A DNA stretch of 39,973 nt from an uncultured Pseudomonadota bacterium (GTDB lineage Bacteria > Bdellovibrionota_B > Oligoflexia > Oligoflexales > CAIYRB01): NCBI GenBank assembly GCA_903928445.1, contig CAIYRB010000175.1, forward strand, positions 1 to 39,973, in the 5' to 3' direction. Each line of letters begins with the position of its first letter. Within the stretch, counting starts at the first letter, position 1. Below, in pieces: positions 6,764 through 16,460 of the stretch. The position numbers and the translations under genes were made by a program. The notes under the pieces were generated by a model. That model was not told where the DNA came from. It saw only the letters and a program-made list of their open reading frames with translations, and made no database searches.

Positions 6764-9361
6764 CTAGATAGCAGCGACACGTCGTAGCCCCAAAAAAACC
6801 TGTCCGGCTTCGCGAGACCTTTCCAAATCAACGGTCAGGTGCAGCAACCAATCGTTATGCCCGGCCCGGTCCGGCACAATCTGCTCCAGCTGCCACTCTT
6901 TGGCCCCCTGAATCACCTTAAGATGCTGCGGGTTGCGCGCCTTCGGGTCGGTCGCAATGGCGTCGTGGTCAAGGTAGAACTCGGACCATGCTGCCTCTAG
7001 CGCCGTTGCCGTCCATCCCACCGCCACAGGGTCCGCCTCACCAAGGTCACGCGGTACTGGCACCAAGGCCGCAGCCGCAGCCTCATAGTCGCGCACAGCA
7101 AATAGTCGCAGCAAGCGAAAGACTTCGTTGCGCACCAAAGCCGTCATCGCGCGCTTATCACGAGTGATATCGCGTGTCGCAGCCTCCACCTCGGGATCGC
7201 CTTCGGACACCGAGGTTGCTGCTGAACCTGGCCGCCGCATCTTTTCCCACTCTTCGAGAAGACTGGCATCGATACGACGGATCATGTCACCAAAGTAGAC
7301 CATTAGCGCCATGATCTCTTCGGTTCGCTCACTTTCGGGAACCGTCTGCACGAGGACCTTGTAGGCCTCAGAAAGGTAGCGCAGCAGCAAGCCCTCGGCC
7401 CGCTGCAGATCGTAGTCGCGGATATACTCTTCAAAGGTCATGAACTGTTCGTACATATCGCGAGCGATGGATTTTGGTCGGATGTTTTCCTTGCCCACCC
7501 AAGGATGGGCCACGGCAAAGGCGTTGAAGGTGTCGTAGATGAAGTCGCGGTTTGGCTTTGGATACTCGAGCTTTTCTAGCTCAGCCATGCGCTCGTCGTA
7601 CTCGACGCCGGCGGCCTTTAGCTCAAAAACCTTTTGACCCTTTAGCCGGTCTAGCTGCTTACGCAAGATCAGATCGGGGTTTTCGAGGATCGACTCCACC
7701 AAGGTCAGCAAGTCCAAGGCGTAATCTGGCGACACTGGGTCTAACAGTTTGATCGTGTCGATCAAGTAAAGCGACAACGCATGATTGAGCGAGAAGTCCT
7801 CTTGCAGATCGAGTTTGACCCGCACTTTCGCACCGTCTCGTTCAGACTTAGGAACCACCTCGAGTAAGCCGCGATCCAGCAGAGACCGGAACAGCTGGAA
7901 GCCGGTCTTGGTGTGCTGCCTCTTGGCCGTTGCCGACTCGTAGGATCCGCGAATAAGGTCTTTCATCGCTCTGCAGCCATCACCTGGCCGACCTAGGACA
8001 TTGAGCAGCATGCCGTGGGTGACTTGAAAGCGCGACTGCAGGGCTTCAGGTGGTGAGCTTAGCAGACGCTTGAAAGTGCTTTCATCCCAATGCAGATAAC
8101 CCTTTTCCGGTGGCTTTTTGCGGGTGATGCGGCGCAGTTTCTTGGCGTCCCCCCCAGCCTTGGCTTCGAGATATTTATTCTCGATGACGTGTTCCGGCGC
8201 CTGGACGACAACTCGGCCGCGGTCGTCAAATCCCTTGCGCCCGGCGCGACCACTGATCTGCAAAAAATCGCGAACACTGAGGATCACGGTCTTTTCGCCA
8301 TCAAACTTGCAGAGCTTCGTAAACAACACGGTGCGAATCGGCACGTTGACACCGACGCCGAGAGTATCGGTGCCACAGATGACTTTGAGCAGTCCCTGCT
8401 GCGCCAAACGTTCGACGAGGAGACGGTATTTTGGCAACAAGCCCGCGTGGTGGAGGCCAATGCCGTGGCGCAGCAACTTCTGCACTTCCTTGCCGTAAGG
8501 ACTAGAAAACTTGACGCCCTCGAGCGCTGCAGCGATGACCTTCTTCTCATCCTTAGTGCAGATATCGATCGACAGGAGGTTTTGCGCCTCCTCGGCGCAC
8601 TCCCGCTGCGTAAAGCTGACCAAATAAACCGGCGCCTTGCCACCAAATACCAGGTCGCGAATCGCCTCATGCAAGGCGGTCTCGGAGTAAACAAAATCAA
8701 GCGGCACCGGCCGATCATTGGAACGGACCACCAGCGTCTTAAGGCCAGTGACCTTGGTCAAACCCTGTTCAAAGACCGCCGTGTCACCCAGAGTCGCCGA
8801 CATGAGGAGAAACCGCGCATAGCTCAAAGTGAGCAGCGGCACTTGCCACGCTACGCCCCGCTCGCGATCCGAGTAGTAGTGAAACTCATCCATGATGATA
8901 TCGTGGGCCGGAGCCGCTGGGCCTTCGCGCAGGGCCATATTGGCGAGGATTTCGGCGGTGCAGCAGAGAATCGGCGCATCGCGGTTGACCGTCGCATCAC
9001 CAGTGGTCATACCCACTTGGTCGGGCCCAAACTCGGCACACAGAGCTAAAAACTTTTCGTTGACCAAGGCCTTGATCGGGCAGGTATAAACGGAGCGCCT
9101 ACCATGCGCGAGCGAGTGAAAATGCAGCGCCGTCGCCACCAACGATTTCCCCGACCCGGTCGGAGTGTTGAGGATGACGTTGCGACCCTCGTACAAAGCT
9201 AGGATCGCCTCCTCTTGGGCTGGATAAAGCTCGACACCTTTATCGCTGAGATAAGCGAGAAAACGGTCCAGCAGGTCCCCGCTGTCGAGCTTTTGTCCGG
9301 CTCCAGGCAGGTAGCGCAGGAGCGGGAAATCACTTGTAGATTTGGCATCTGAAGGCGGCAT
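6764..9361 (-). CDS. Ski2-like DEAD/DEAH-box RNA helicase with DUF3516-type C-terminal region
   Basis: A superfamily 2 helicase of 865 residues resembling the Ski2/Lhr group. Motif I is TPTGSGKS (66-73), motif II DEFH (158-161), motif III SAT (188-190), and motif [12 protein letters not shown] (368-377). The pair [13 protein letters not shown] and [16 protein letters not shown] is typical of Ski2/Mtr4-type enzymes. The C-terminal half (from about 400) matches what I remember of DUF3516 helicases of Actinobacteria and Bdellovibrio; that identification is from memory. It likely unwinds structured RNA in turnover or ribosome metabolism. The start ATG at 9361 has no strong ribosome site. It diverges from rhlE across about 100 bp. 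An A/T-only inverted repeat (6747-6763) lies just past its stop. Confidence 0.85.
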   Translation of the reverse strand: MPPSDAKSTSDFPLLRYLPGAGQKLDSGDLLDRFLAYLSDKGVELYPAQEEAILALYEGRNVILNTPTGSGKSLVATALHFHSLAHGRRSVYTCPIKALVNEKFLALCAEFGPDQVGMTTGDATVNRDAPILCCTAEILANMALREGPAAPAHDIIMDEFHYYSDRERGVAWQVPLLTLSYARFLLMSATLGDTAVFEQGLTKVTGLKTLVVRSNDRPVPLDFVYSETALHEAIRDLVFGGKAPVYLVSFTQRECAEEAQNLLSIDICTKDEKKVIAAALEGVKFSSPYGKEVQKLLRHGIGLHHAGLLPKYRLLVERLAQQGLLKVICGTDTLGVGVNVPIRTVLFTKLCKFDGEKTVILSVRDFLQISGRAGRKGFDDRGRVVVQAPEHVIENKYLEAKAGGDAKKLRRITRKKPPEKGYLHWDESTFKRLLSSPPEALQSRFQVTHGMLLNVLGRPGDGCRAMKDLIRGSYESATAKRQHTKTGFQLFRSLLDRGLLEVVPKSERDGAKVRVKLDLQEDFSLNHALSLYLIDTIKLLDPVSPDYALDLLTLVESILENPDLILRKQLDRLKGQKVFELKAAGVEYDERMAELEKLEYPKPNRDFIYDTFNAFAVAHPWVGKENIRPKSIARDMYEQFMTFEEYIRDYDLQRAEGLLLRYLSEAYKVLVQTVPESERTEEIMALMVYFGDMIRRIDASLLEEWEKMRRPGSAATSVSEGDPEVEAATRDITRDKRAMTALVRNEVFRLLRLFAVRDYEAAAAALVPVPRDLGEADPVAVGWTATALEAAWSEFYLDHDAIATDPKARNPQHLKVIQGAKEWQLEQIVPDRAGHNDWLLHLTVDLERSREAGQVFLGLRRVAAI

Positions 9362-9465
9362 ATGACCGATATCTATATGCGCATCTGCCGGGCTTGGCTA
9401 GAGCCATTATTCTGCGAGGTGGTGTTAGCGAGACTTTCAGCGTATAGTCCCCACGGCCTCGCGCG

Positions 9466-10905
9466 ATGCCTCAACCCTTTCCTAGACCCCAAAACCAGAG
9501 ATTACGAGATTACGTGAAAAAATTTGTTAAATTCCTGAAGAATTTCAGTGGACCTGCGCCTCTTGACGAAGCAGGTGCAACAACCCAAGCCAGCGCCGAC
9601 TTCCCTGAGCTGGGCCTGATCGAACCTCTGCTGCGCGCGGTCGCTGAGCAGGGTTACACGCAGCCAACGCCGATCCAAGTCGCGGCCATTCCCTACGTCC
9701 TCCACGGCAGAGACCTGCTTGGCTGTGCGCAGACCGGCACTGGTAAAACCGCTGCCTTTGCTTTGCCGATCCTGCAACGCCTGGCGCTTGGTGAAGGTCG
9801 AGGCCGCGGCATCCGGGCACTTATCTTGACACCAACACGCGAATTAGCCCTACAGATTGAGGAGAGCTTCAAGGACTACGGACGCTACCTAAGTCTGAAG
9901 TCAGCTCTTGTCTACGGCGGCGTCGGTATCGAACCGCAACGCCGTGCACTCGCTGCCCGCCCAGACATCGTCATAGCAACCCCAGGCCGTTTGCTTGATT
10001 TGATGGGTCAAGGCTGCGTCAAGCTCGACGCTCTTGAAATCTTCGTGCTCGATGAAGCCGACCGGATGCTCGATATGGGCTTCATTCACGATGTTAAGCG
10101 CGTCATCTCGGCGCTGCCAAAGGAACGCCAAAACCTACTGTTTTCTGCGACGATGCCGGCCGAGATCCAAGAGCTCACCAAGCGCATCTTGCACGACCCA
10201 GCCAAGGTCGAAGTGACGCCGGTATCATCAACCGCTGAACGCATCGACCAAGCGGTCTACTATGTCGACCGCCCAAACAAGCGTTTTCTACTTATGCACG
10301 TCCTTGGGGACGATGCCGTCAAGCGCGCCCTGGTCTTCACCCGCACCAAGGCGATCGCCAACCGCGTCGCAGGTTACCTCAACGACAACGGCGTCACTGC
10401 CGAGGCCATCCATGGCAACAAGTCGCAAAGCGCCCGCCAACGCGCCCTAACCAACTTCAAGTCCGGCACGACACGCATCTTAGTCGCCAGCGATCTGGCG
10501 GCGCGCGGTATCGATATCGACGAGGTCACTCACGTCATCAACTATGACGTGCCAAATGTTGCGGACACCTACGTTCACCGCATTGGCCGCACCGGTCGCG
10601 CCGCAGCCTCTGGCATCGCCGTGTCGTTTTGCGACCCCGAAGAAAAGAGCTTCATCATCGGGATCGAGCGCCTGATCCGCAAAAAAATCCCGGTCGTCAG
10701 CGATCACCCGTTTCCCATGACCGGCAAACCAGATGACTCGCCTCAAGCCGCACCGTCTGGCCGCAGTGGCGGCGGCGGCAGGCGGCCGCAACGCTCCGCA
10801 GCGCCGGGAGGACGGCCGCAAGGCTCCGGTGGCCAGCGCCGCAGCCGCGGCGGTCAGCAAGGTGGGCGGCCTCAGGGCGCCCCTGGCGGTTCAAACAAGG
10901 TTTAG
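9466..10905 (+). CDS. rhlE: DEAD-box ATP-dependent RNA helicase, RhlE type
   Basis: DEAD-box helicases remodel RNA duplexes in ribosome assembly and mRNA decay; RhlE types are often linked to cold growth. The 479-residue product has every motif: Q motif ([19 protein letters not shown] then QPTPIQ), motif I AQTGTGKT (about 88-95), Ia PTRELALQ, Ib TPGR, II DEAD (about 197), III SAT, V ARGIDI, and [11 protein letters not shown] (about 372). The C-terminal tail from about residue 425 is Gly/Arg/Gln-rich, a typical RNA-binding tail. The N-terminus before the Q motif is about 45 residues longer than usual. ATG at 9466 lacks a clear ribosome site, and GTG at 9514 (giving [11 protein letters not shown]) is a plausible alternative start. 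Confidence 0.9.
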   Translation: MPQPFPRPQNQRLRDYVKKFVKFLKNFSGPAPLDEAGATTQASADFPELGLIEPLLRAVAEQGYTQPTPIQVAAIPYVLHGRDLLGCAQTGTGKTAAFALPILQRLALGEGRGRGIRALILTPTRELALQIEESFKDYGRYLSLKSALVYGGVGIEPQRRALAARPDIVIATPGRLLDLMGQGCVKLDALEIFVLDEADRMLDMGFIHDVKRVISALPKERQNLLFSATMPAEIQELTKRILHDPAKVEVTPVSSTAERIDQAVYYVDRPNKRFLLMHVLGDDAVKRALVFTRTKAIANRVAGYLNDNGVTAEAIHGNKSQSARQRALTNFKSGTTRILVASDLAARGIDIDEVTHVINYDVPNVADTYVHRIGRTGRAAASGIAVSFCDPEEKSFIIGIERLIRKKIPVVSDHPFPMTGKPDDSPQAAPSGRSGGGGRRPQRSAAPGGRPQGSGGQRRSRGGQQGGRPQGAPGGSNKV

Positions 10906-10934
10906 GGTCTACGCCGAGCTCAAGCCGCCTACTA

Positions 10935-11834
10935 CTAGGCTGCCTGGGCTCGTCTTTTTACGACCACGTGTTTGGCATGAAGCAGCCAGTGCCGGTTTAG
11001 GGCCTGCTGCAGATAAACCACGGCCAGTGGCGGAATCATCGCCAGCGCCGTCGCCAGTGCCGGAGAGGTGTACTGATACTTATTTTGCGCCTCCATGGTT
11101 CGCACCTGTGTCGCCAAGCGATACGTTAGATACAAGTGCAGGAGAGGCACCACGGCAAGCAAGGCATCCCAGATATTGACCTTTTTGCTATCCGCCATGC
11201 TGTGGGTGTGAAATAGCATCTCTTTTTGCACTGCAGCGAACCAAATTGGCCAGTAAACTCCGATTGACAGCGTCACACCGACCAAGCCGCTCATCCATGG
11301 GCTGCGGATCTGGCCAAGGCGCAAGCGAGTGCGCGCCAGGAAGTATTCTTGCAGCACCGCTTTCTTGGCGTGTGATACTGCTGCAGCCGACGTCGCCCTG
11401 GTGGACGTTTTCAAGACGCTCTCAGACGGCACGGACATTGGACGTTGCGGCGCAGTCTGCGGCCTCATGGCGATGACCTGTGGGCTCTTGAAGGTGATCT
11501 GTGGGCTCTTGGCCCCATGCGCAAGGGTCGGGACCGCTTGGCTACCCACTTTTTTTGCCATCACCTTCGGTTGCACCTGGGGGGCCTGCTGTACCGAGCC
11601 GATGCTGGCCAAATAAATTTCCGACAGGTCGCGGAGTGGGTACCACTGCGAAAACCCCTTGCGACTGACCAAAAGCGGCTTGCCTGAGGCAAGCACCGGC
11701 GCGCGATTAAAGGTCTCCGCGGCGGTAAGCGGGCCATTTAGGCTGCCGTCTTCATAAACATACCAGCCGTCGGGCCAAGCCTGTCCTGACCTGGAAGTTG
11801 GCAGGGGGTCCTGGGTCGGGGGGATTTGGCCCAC
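10935..11834 (-). CDS. GYF_2 (DUF4339)-like plus DUF4234-like membrane protein
   Basis: This 299-residue protein has two recognisable halves. Residues about 20-75 (GWYVYEDGSLNGPLTAAE and WYPLRDL) resemble the GYF_2/DUF4339 fold, which binds proline-rich peptides. A long Gln/Pro/Lys/Ser-rich linker follows. Residues about 180-285 hold three hydrophobic segments with YWPIWFAAVQKEM and DALLAVVPLLHLYLTYRLA, resembling DUF4234 membrane proteins. The start is GTG at 11834, supported by AAGGAG 7 bp upstream. A TATACT hexamer on the minus strand (11866-11871) could be its -10. It converges on rhlE with 29 bp between them and diverges from the ALDH-like gene. The function is unknown; a membrane scaffold or assembly role is a guess. 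Confidence 0.75.
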   Translation of the reverse strand: MGQIPPTQDPLPTSRSGQAWPDGWYVYEDGSLNGPLTAAETFNRAPVLASGKPLLVSRKGFSQWYPLRDLSEIYLASIGSVQQAPQVQPKVMAKKVGSQAVPTLAHGAKSPQITFKSPQVIAMRPQTAPQRPMSVPSESVLKTSTRATSAAAVSHAKKAVLQEYFLARTRLRLGQIRSPWMSGLVGVTLSIGVYWPIWFAAVQKEMLFHTHSMADSKKVNIWDALLAVVPLLHLYLTYRLATQVRTMEAQNKYQYTSPALATALAMIPPLAVVYLQQALNRHWLLHAKHVVVKRRAQAA

Positions 11835-11865
11835 GGTGGCACTCCTTGGTCGGATGGTTCCTTCT

Positions 11866-11897
11866 AGTATAACAAAGGGCTTGGGTGAGCGTATACT
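11866..11897. promoter_or_regulatory. Pair of divergent TATACT -10-like hexamers
   Basis: The 123-bp gap between the divergent GYF_2-like gene and the ALDH-like gene holds two TATACT hexamers. One is on the minus strand at 11866-11871 and one on the plus strand at 11892-11897. Each is a five-of-six match to the sigma-70 -10 consensus and faces the correct gene. Neither has a convincing -35 box at 16-18 bp, so this is a suggestion of a shared divergent promoter, not a firm call. Confidence 0.3.
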
Positions 11898-11957
11898 TTA
11901 GGTAGCTTGTTACGTGGCACGCTGCCGCTTTCACAAAGCCAAAGGGGAGACTAGACC

Positions 11958-13511
11958 ATGGATCTGCAAGAGTTTTGTAAACAACTGCAGGCTGGCCAGT
12001 TTCCGCTCAAGTGGCCTGGGCACTGGTGCGGTGGGGCTTGGCTTCCGGGCAAAACCAGCGGCGTGCAAAAAAGTTCGTTCAATCCCAACACCGGATCAAA
12101 ACTTATCGATGTTTATGTCGATAAAGATGCGGTGCAGCAAATCGTCGATCAAGCCTACAAATCGCGCGCGGCCCTTGCGGCGGTGCCGGTCAGCCAACGG
12201 CTTGATGTTCTTAAACGCTTTCGTCAGGCTTTGGTCGACTACCAACAGCCGGCCGAGCTGATCCTACGCTTGGAAGCAGGCAAGCCCAGTTGGGAGGCAC
12301 GTCAAGACATCGCCAGTGCCGTGGCCTACCTAGATTGGGTGGTGAACCACGGTGACGAGGTCCTGCAGACGCTGACAGCTCCTTGCATCATGGGTCAGCA
12401 ACAAGGTGGCAAGGTCCAGCTGATTCCGATCGGCGTCACCGCAGCCTATCTGGCCTTCTCCACGCCGATCACTAACTTCGTCGTCTACTTCGCCGCGTCG
12501 ATGCTCGCCGGCTGTCCACTGATCTTAAACTCTTCGTCTCACGCCCTGCTCAGCTCCATGCTGATCGCCCTGCTCAGCCAGGAGCAAGACCTTTTACCCG
12601 GGATGCTCAGCGTCGTCTTTGGCAACTTTAGTAGCTTTAAACACCTGCTCGTTGATAAACGCATCGCCGCGATCCTCTACACGGGCTCTCGCGAGCACTG
12701 CGACGTGGTCCGTGCCGAGTCGCGCCAGCACCTTGGCCGCCAACTCGTCCTGCAGTCGGGCGGCAAAAATGCCGTCATCGTTCATTCCTCGGCCAATCTC
12801 CAAGAGGCCGTGCAATGCGTCGTCTACGGCGCACTGGTCAGCGCCGGCCAGCGCTGCACCTCGACCAGCCGCGTCTTTGTCTACCGCTCGATGCTACCTG
12901 CGTTCCGTGACGAATTACTGAAGGCCCTGCGCTCGGTGAAAGTCGGGCGTACCGATACAGACACCCTAGGAGACGGTAAGCAGGGCCCGTTCATGGGTCC
13001 ACTCTACTCGGCGAAGGCCGTCGAAAAGTACCTGCGCTTTCAAACCATGGCCAACCGCGAGGCCGAAACCCTACTGTGGGGGCGCGCCGTCGAAGACCTT
13101 GCCGGCGGTTACTTTGTGACGCCCAGCGTGCATTATGTCAAACACTTCGATAATACGACCGCCTACCAAGGCAATGTGTTGTTTTCTCCCAACATCGCCA
13201 TCTACGACTATGACGTCTTAGACACGGCCATTGAGCAAATCAACACCACCGATGCCGCCTTTGCCGTCTCCTTTGTCGGCGATCCCGAGGTCCTTAAAGC
13301 CAGGCGCTCGCTGTTTTTGGCGCCTAACCTCATGTGCAATATGCCGACGGTCGAGATGCAGGTCACCTTGCCCCTGGCTGGACGCCTGCAAAGTGGTCAC
13401 CACCGATACCACGGCCCGGGTGTCGCGCTCTATCTATGCTTTCCCCAGGTTTTGACCCAAGATACGGCGTCCGAACAATTGATTAGATCTTGGCCTTGGC
13501 CACGATATTGA
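11958..13511 (+). CDS. Aldehyde-dehydrogenase-fold protein with altered active site
   Basis: The 517-residue product follows the NAD(P)-dependent aldehyde dehydrogenase fold and is nearest in length and order to succinylglutamate-semialdehyde-type enzymes (AstD-like). The nucleophile region SAGQRCTSTSRVFV keeps the catalytic Cys (Cys300). Other key residues are changed. The cofactor-binding Lys of LKPxE aligns with Asn191 (LILNSSSHA). The general-base Glu of LELGGK aligns with Gln266 (LVLQSGGK). The EEIFGP motif reads NVLFSP. The glycine-rich turn is TGSREH rather than TGSTxxG. The protein may be inactive or have another reaction. The start ATG has AAGGGGAG upstream. The phosphohexomutase gene follows 45 bp later, possibly co-transcribed. 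Confidence 0.8.
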   Translation: MDLQEFCKQLQAGQFPLKWPGHWCGGAWLPGKTSGVQKSSFNPNTGSKLIDVYVDKDAVQQIVDQAYKSRAALAAVPVSQRLDVLKRFRQALVDYQQPAELILRLEAGKPSWEARQDIASAVAYLDWVVNHGDEVLQTLTAPCIMGQQQGGKVQLIPIGVTAAYLAFSTPITNFVVYFAASMLAGCPLILNSSSHALLSSMLIALLSQEQDLLPGMLSVVFGNFSSFKHLLVDKRIAAILYTGSREHCDVVRAESRQHLGRQLVLQSGGKNAVIVHSSANLQEAVQCVVYGALVSAGQRCTSTSRVFVYRSMLPAFRDELLKALRSVKVGRTDTDTLGDGKQGPFMGPLYSAKAVEKYLRFQTMANREAETLLWGRAVEDLAGGYFVTPSVHYVKHFDNTTAYQGNVLFSPNIAIYDYDVLDTAIEQINTTDAAFAVSFVGDPEVLKARRSLFLAPNLMCNMPTVEMQVTLPLAGRLQSGHHRYHGPGVALYLCFPQVLTQDTASEQLIRSWPWPRY

Positions 13512-13556
13512 TTTACGTTCGAGGCGTCATTAACGCCGCTGAAGAGGGGAAAAAAC

Positions 13557-15344
13557 ATGTCTGGGACCGAACAAACCGTGCTGCAAAAGGCTGCCTATTG
13601 GTCCACGTCCGCCGACTTTGACCCGGCGACTAGGCAGGAGATTGCGGCGCTGATCGCCCAAGGCAACACCAAGGAGCTCACCGAGCGTTTCTACCGTGAT
13701 CTGGAGTTCGGCACCGGTGGACTACGCGGGATCCTCGGCGCCGGCACCAATCGCATGAACATCTTTAACGTCCGCAAAGCCACCACCGCGCTGGCTACCC
13801 ATCTTAAGGCCGCCTTTCCCGGCGAGACCCTGACGGTGGCTATTTCGCACGATTCGCGGCACTTTTCTCGCGACTTCGCCAAAGCCACGGCTGAGATCCT
13901 GGCCGGCCAGGGGATCCGCTCGATCTTGACCAAAGCGCTAAGACCGGTACCAATGCTGTCCTTTATGACCAGGCACTACTCCTGCCATGCCGGTGTCTGC
14001 GTCACAGCCAGCCACAATCCCCCGGAATACAATGGCTACAAAGTCTACTGGCAAAATGGCGGCCAACTCGTCCCGCCGCATGACCACGAGATCATCAAGG
14101 CCTACGGCGCCATCGATGGCTATAGCAACCTCAAGGCCGTCCCATACGCCGAGATCCTCGCCACCGGCCAAGCCAAAGAAGTCGGCGATGATTTTGACGA
14201 AGCCTACTTCGCCCGAGTCAAAGCCCTATCCATGCATGGTGAGGGACGCCAGGGCTTCAAGATCGTCTATTCACCGCTGCACGGTGCGGGGCGTTATCCT
14301 GTCACCGAGATGCTCAAGCGCTTTGGCTTCACCGATGTCACGGTGGTCCCCGAGCAGGAGCAGCCAGATGGCGCCTTTCCAACGGTCAAATCGCCCAATC
14401 CAGAGAACCCTGCGGCCATGGACATGGCTCGCGCTTTGGGCAGCAAATTAGGTGCCGACCTCATCCTGGCCACGGACCCCGACTGCGACCGCATCGGCAT
14501 GGAGATCTTAGTCGATGGCCGCTACGTCCGTCCCAACGGCAATCAAATCGGCTGCCTGCTCAATGACTATGTGCTGAAGTCACTCACCGACCTCAAGCGC
14601 ATGCCGCCCTCCCCGCTGGTGGTGAAAACCGTCGTCACCACCGATCTCCAAGCAGATTTGGCAGAAGAATACGGGGCGACGTGCGAAGAGACGTTGACCG
14701 GCTTCAAATGGATCTGCAATCAGATCGACGGCTATGAAACCGGTCGCCTCAAGCCCTACCGCAAATTCGTCTGCGGCGGCGAGGAGAGCTACGGCTTCCT
14801 CATGGATTCCTTCGTGCGCGACAAAGATGCGGTCATCTCCTGCTGCTTAGCAGCCGAAATGGTGGCTTACTACAAAGCACAAGGGTCCTCGGTGGTCGCT
14901 GCGCTCGACGGCATCTTCTCGCGGCACGGGGTTTATCATGAGACTCTCGCCGATATCACCCTCCCAGGCAAAGAAGGCGCCGAGAAAATCGCTGCTATGA
15001 TGGCCGGACTGCGGCGTCAGCCACCGCGGGAAATCGACGGAATGCCGGTGCAAAAGCTCAGGGATTTCGATAAGCGCCAAGACTTCCAGGCAACTCACGG
15101 CGACTTCAAAGCCGCCGCGAGCATACCACTCCCCCAGTCTAACGTGTTACAATTTATACTGAATGACGGTACCAAGATCAGCGTTAGGCCATCGGGCACC
15201 GAGCCCAAGATCAAGTTCTACGTCTCCGTAAAAGACCTTTCTGGCAAAGGCAAAAGCGGAGCCGCACTGAACGAGGTCAAAGCACGGTGTGAAGCGCGGG
15301 CAAAACGCATCGAGGATATCTTCGTGGCTATGGCCCGAGGCTAG
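13557..15344 (+). CDS. Phospho-sugar mutase (phosphoglucomutase/phosphomannomutase, PgcA-like)
   Basis: Alpha-D-phosphohexomutases move phosphate between C1 and C6 of a hexose phosphate through a phosphoserine. The 595-residue product has all four domains: an N-terminal FGTGGLRG, the active-site loop VTASHNPPEYNGYK with Ser152, the metal loop DPDCDR (about 306-311), the sugar-specificity loop GGEESYG (about 405), and the phosphate-binding loop RPSGTEPKIKFY (about 541). The length and the TGGLRG start fit the longer Firmicutes PgcA / eukaryote PGM2-like group more than E. coli Pgm. The start ATG has GAAGAGGGG upstream. It probably supplies glucose-1-phosphate or mannose-1-phosphate for envelope sugars. 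Substrate choice cannot be told from sequence alone. Confidence 0.88.
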   Translation: MSGTEQTVLQKAAYWSTSADFDPATRQEIAALIAQGNTKELTERFYRDLEFGTGGLRGILGAGTNRMNIFNVRKATTALATHLKAAFPGETLTVAISHDSRHFSRDFAKATAEILAGQGIRSILTKALRPVPMLSFMTRHYSCHAGVCVTASHNPPEYNGYKVYWQNGGQLVPPHDHEIIKAYGAIDGYSNLKAVPYAEILATGQAKEVGDDFDEAYFARVKALSMHGEGRQGFKIVYSPLHGAGRYPVTEMLKRFGFTDVTVVPEQEQPDGAFPTVKSPNPENPAAMDMARALGSKLGADLILATDPDCDRIGMEILVDGRYVRPNGNQIGCLLNDYVLKSLTDLKRMPPSPLVVKTVVTTDLQADLAEEYGATCEETLTGFKWICNQIDGYETGRLKPYRKFVCGGEESYGFLMDSFVRDKDAVISCCLAAEMVAYYKAQGSSVVAALDGIFSRHGVYHETLADITLPGKEGAEKIAAMMAGLRRQPPREIDGMPVQKLRDFDKRQDFQATHGDFKAAASIPLPQSNVLQFILNDGTKISVRPSGTEPKIKFYVSVKDLSGKGKSGAALNEVKARCEARAKRIEDIFVAMARG

Positions 15345-15418
15345 GTGCAAAGCGTAGGACAGGTGGTCCGGCGGCACTATCTTAGCCGGCCGCTCCTCCA
15401 TGGGAAAGGAATCCCAGC

Positions 15419-16282
15419 GTGCGCCTGCGTCACTTTGCCGCCCTGTTTATCGCCTGGTCCACCCTGAGCCAGACTGCTTTTGCTTACGAAAAGGCCACCG
15501 AAGGTTCGGAGGTGGTGATGGACAAGCTGTATCCGAAAAAGAGGTCGGTCGAACTCGATCTCAAACTCGGCTACTTTCTCACCTCATCCTATCTGAACTC
15601 CTTTTTGGCGAACGCCGCCTTGACCTACTTCTGGTCGGAGAATTGGGGCTTCAGCCTCGAAGGCAACTTCGTCATAAATACGGACAAAGAGGAACGCGGC
15701 TGCATCGAAACCTTTTACAATGACCCAAACAAGGTGGTCTCTGCGCCCTGCTCCTCGAAAGGCGGCTCGCTTGCCGACGATCCCCAGGGTGATGCGAACT
15801 ACGGGCCCGCTTACGTGCCGATTCGCAAGCTCAACTACATCCTCACCGGCAACTTTGTCTGGAACCCGATCTATGGCAAACAGATCTTGCTTCTGTCTGC
15901 CACCAACTACTTCGATATGTATCTCACCTTCGGTGGTGGCGTGGCCATGTCGGACTTCTATCCAGAGCGCCGAACCCTCTTAAATGACGCCACTAAATCA
16001 TCTAGAGCCGGTGACTTCTGCGTTAAATCTGTTGCCGCCAAGAAGGGCTGCGACCCCACCAAGAACCCTGGCACGACCGATATAAGCCAGACCGGGACTG
16101 CCGCACGGCCGATACCACAAGCGGAAACGACGCCGCTGATCCACTTGGCCATCGGTCAGCGCTTTCACTTCTTAAAGCACTTTATCCTCGATGCCTCGAT
16201 TGAAGACTACGCCTTGATCGGCACCGAACAAGGCTTCGATAACTTCTTGGTCCTCAGTGGCGGCGTCGGCTACCGCTTCTAA
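15419..16282 (+). CDS. Outer-membrane beta-barrel protein
   Basis: A 287-residue secreted protein with signal peptide (hydrophobic FAALFIAWSTL, cleavage after AFA at about residue 22). The mature part has alternating hydrophobic strands, several Tyr/Phe girdle residues and a C-terminal strand ending GGVGYRF. The terminal Phe is the usual outer-membrane assembly signal. It resembles the outer-membrane beta-barrel domain family common in Myxococcota and related groups (recalled as TIGR04565), without proof. The start is GTG at 15419 with GGAAAGGA about 7 bp upstream; no ATG fits. Four Cys in the middle (CIET, APCSS, DFCVKS, KKGCDP) could make loop disulfides. The last base of its TAA stop is also the first paired base of the long hairpin at 16282-16460. 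Confidence 0.78.
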   Translation: MRLRHFAALFIAWSTLSQTAFAYEKATEGSEVVMDKLYPKKRSVELDLKLGYFLTSSYLNSFLANAALTYFWSENWGFSLEGNFVINTDKEERGCIETFYNDPNKVVSAPCSSKGGSLADDPQGDANYGPAYVPIRKLNYILTGNFVWNPIYGKQILLLSATNYFDMYLTFGGGVAMSDFYPERRTLLNDATKSSRAGDFCVKSVAAKKGCDPTKNPGTTDISQTGTAARPIPQAETTPLIHLAIGQRFHFLKHFILDASIEDYALIGTEQGFDNFLVLSGGVGYRF

Positions 16283-16460
16283 GGGACCGTCCATAAATAA
16301 GTTGTACAGTTGGGCGTCAGATGATGGTTGACTGTGGTGGCTTTTGGGGCGAAAAACCGGAGGAATACTTGCAGTATTTCGAGGATTTTTCGCTCCAAAA
16401 GACGCCGCAGGCAGCCGTCAGCTGGCGGCCAAATGTGCAACTTATTTATGGACGGGCCCT
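16282..16460 (+). repeat. 179-nt long hairpin (imperfect inverted repeat), possible structured RNA or MITE-like element
   Basis: The sequence folds on itself about position 16371 in perfect register. Bases 16282-16369 pair with 16373-16460, leaving the loop TGC (16370-16372). Of 88 pairs I count 70 Watson-Crick, 8 G-T (wobble in RNA) and 10 mismatches, with no insertion or deletion in either arm. Nine of the ten mismatches are purine-purine on the plus strand; one is C-A. The outer 23 pairs have a single mismatch. On the minus strand the eight wobbles would become A-C mismatches, so the fold is better in plus-strand RNA. The direct repeat CTAAGGG flanks it (16279-16285 and 16459-16465). No T-run follows either arm, so it is not a standard terminator. 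No convincing reading frame explains it. Confidence 0.9.

Noticed and set aside
8090..9049. Open frame of 319 codons antisense to the Ski2-like helicase
   Set aside because: Shadow of the helicase; the protein has no motif and the sense strand has all helicase motifs.
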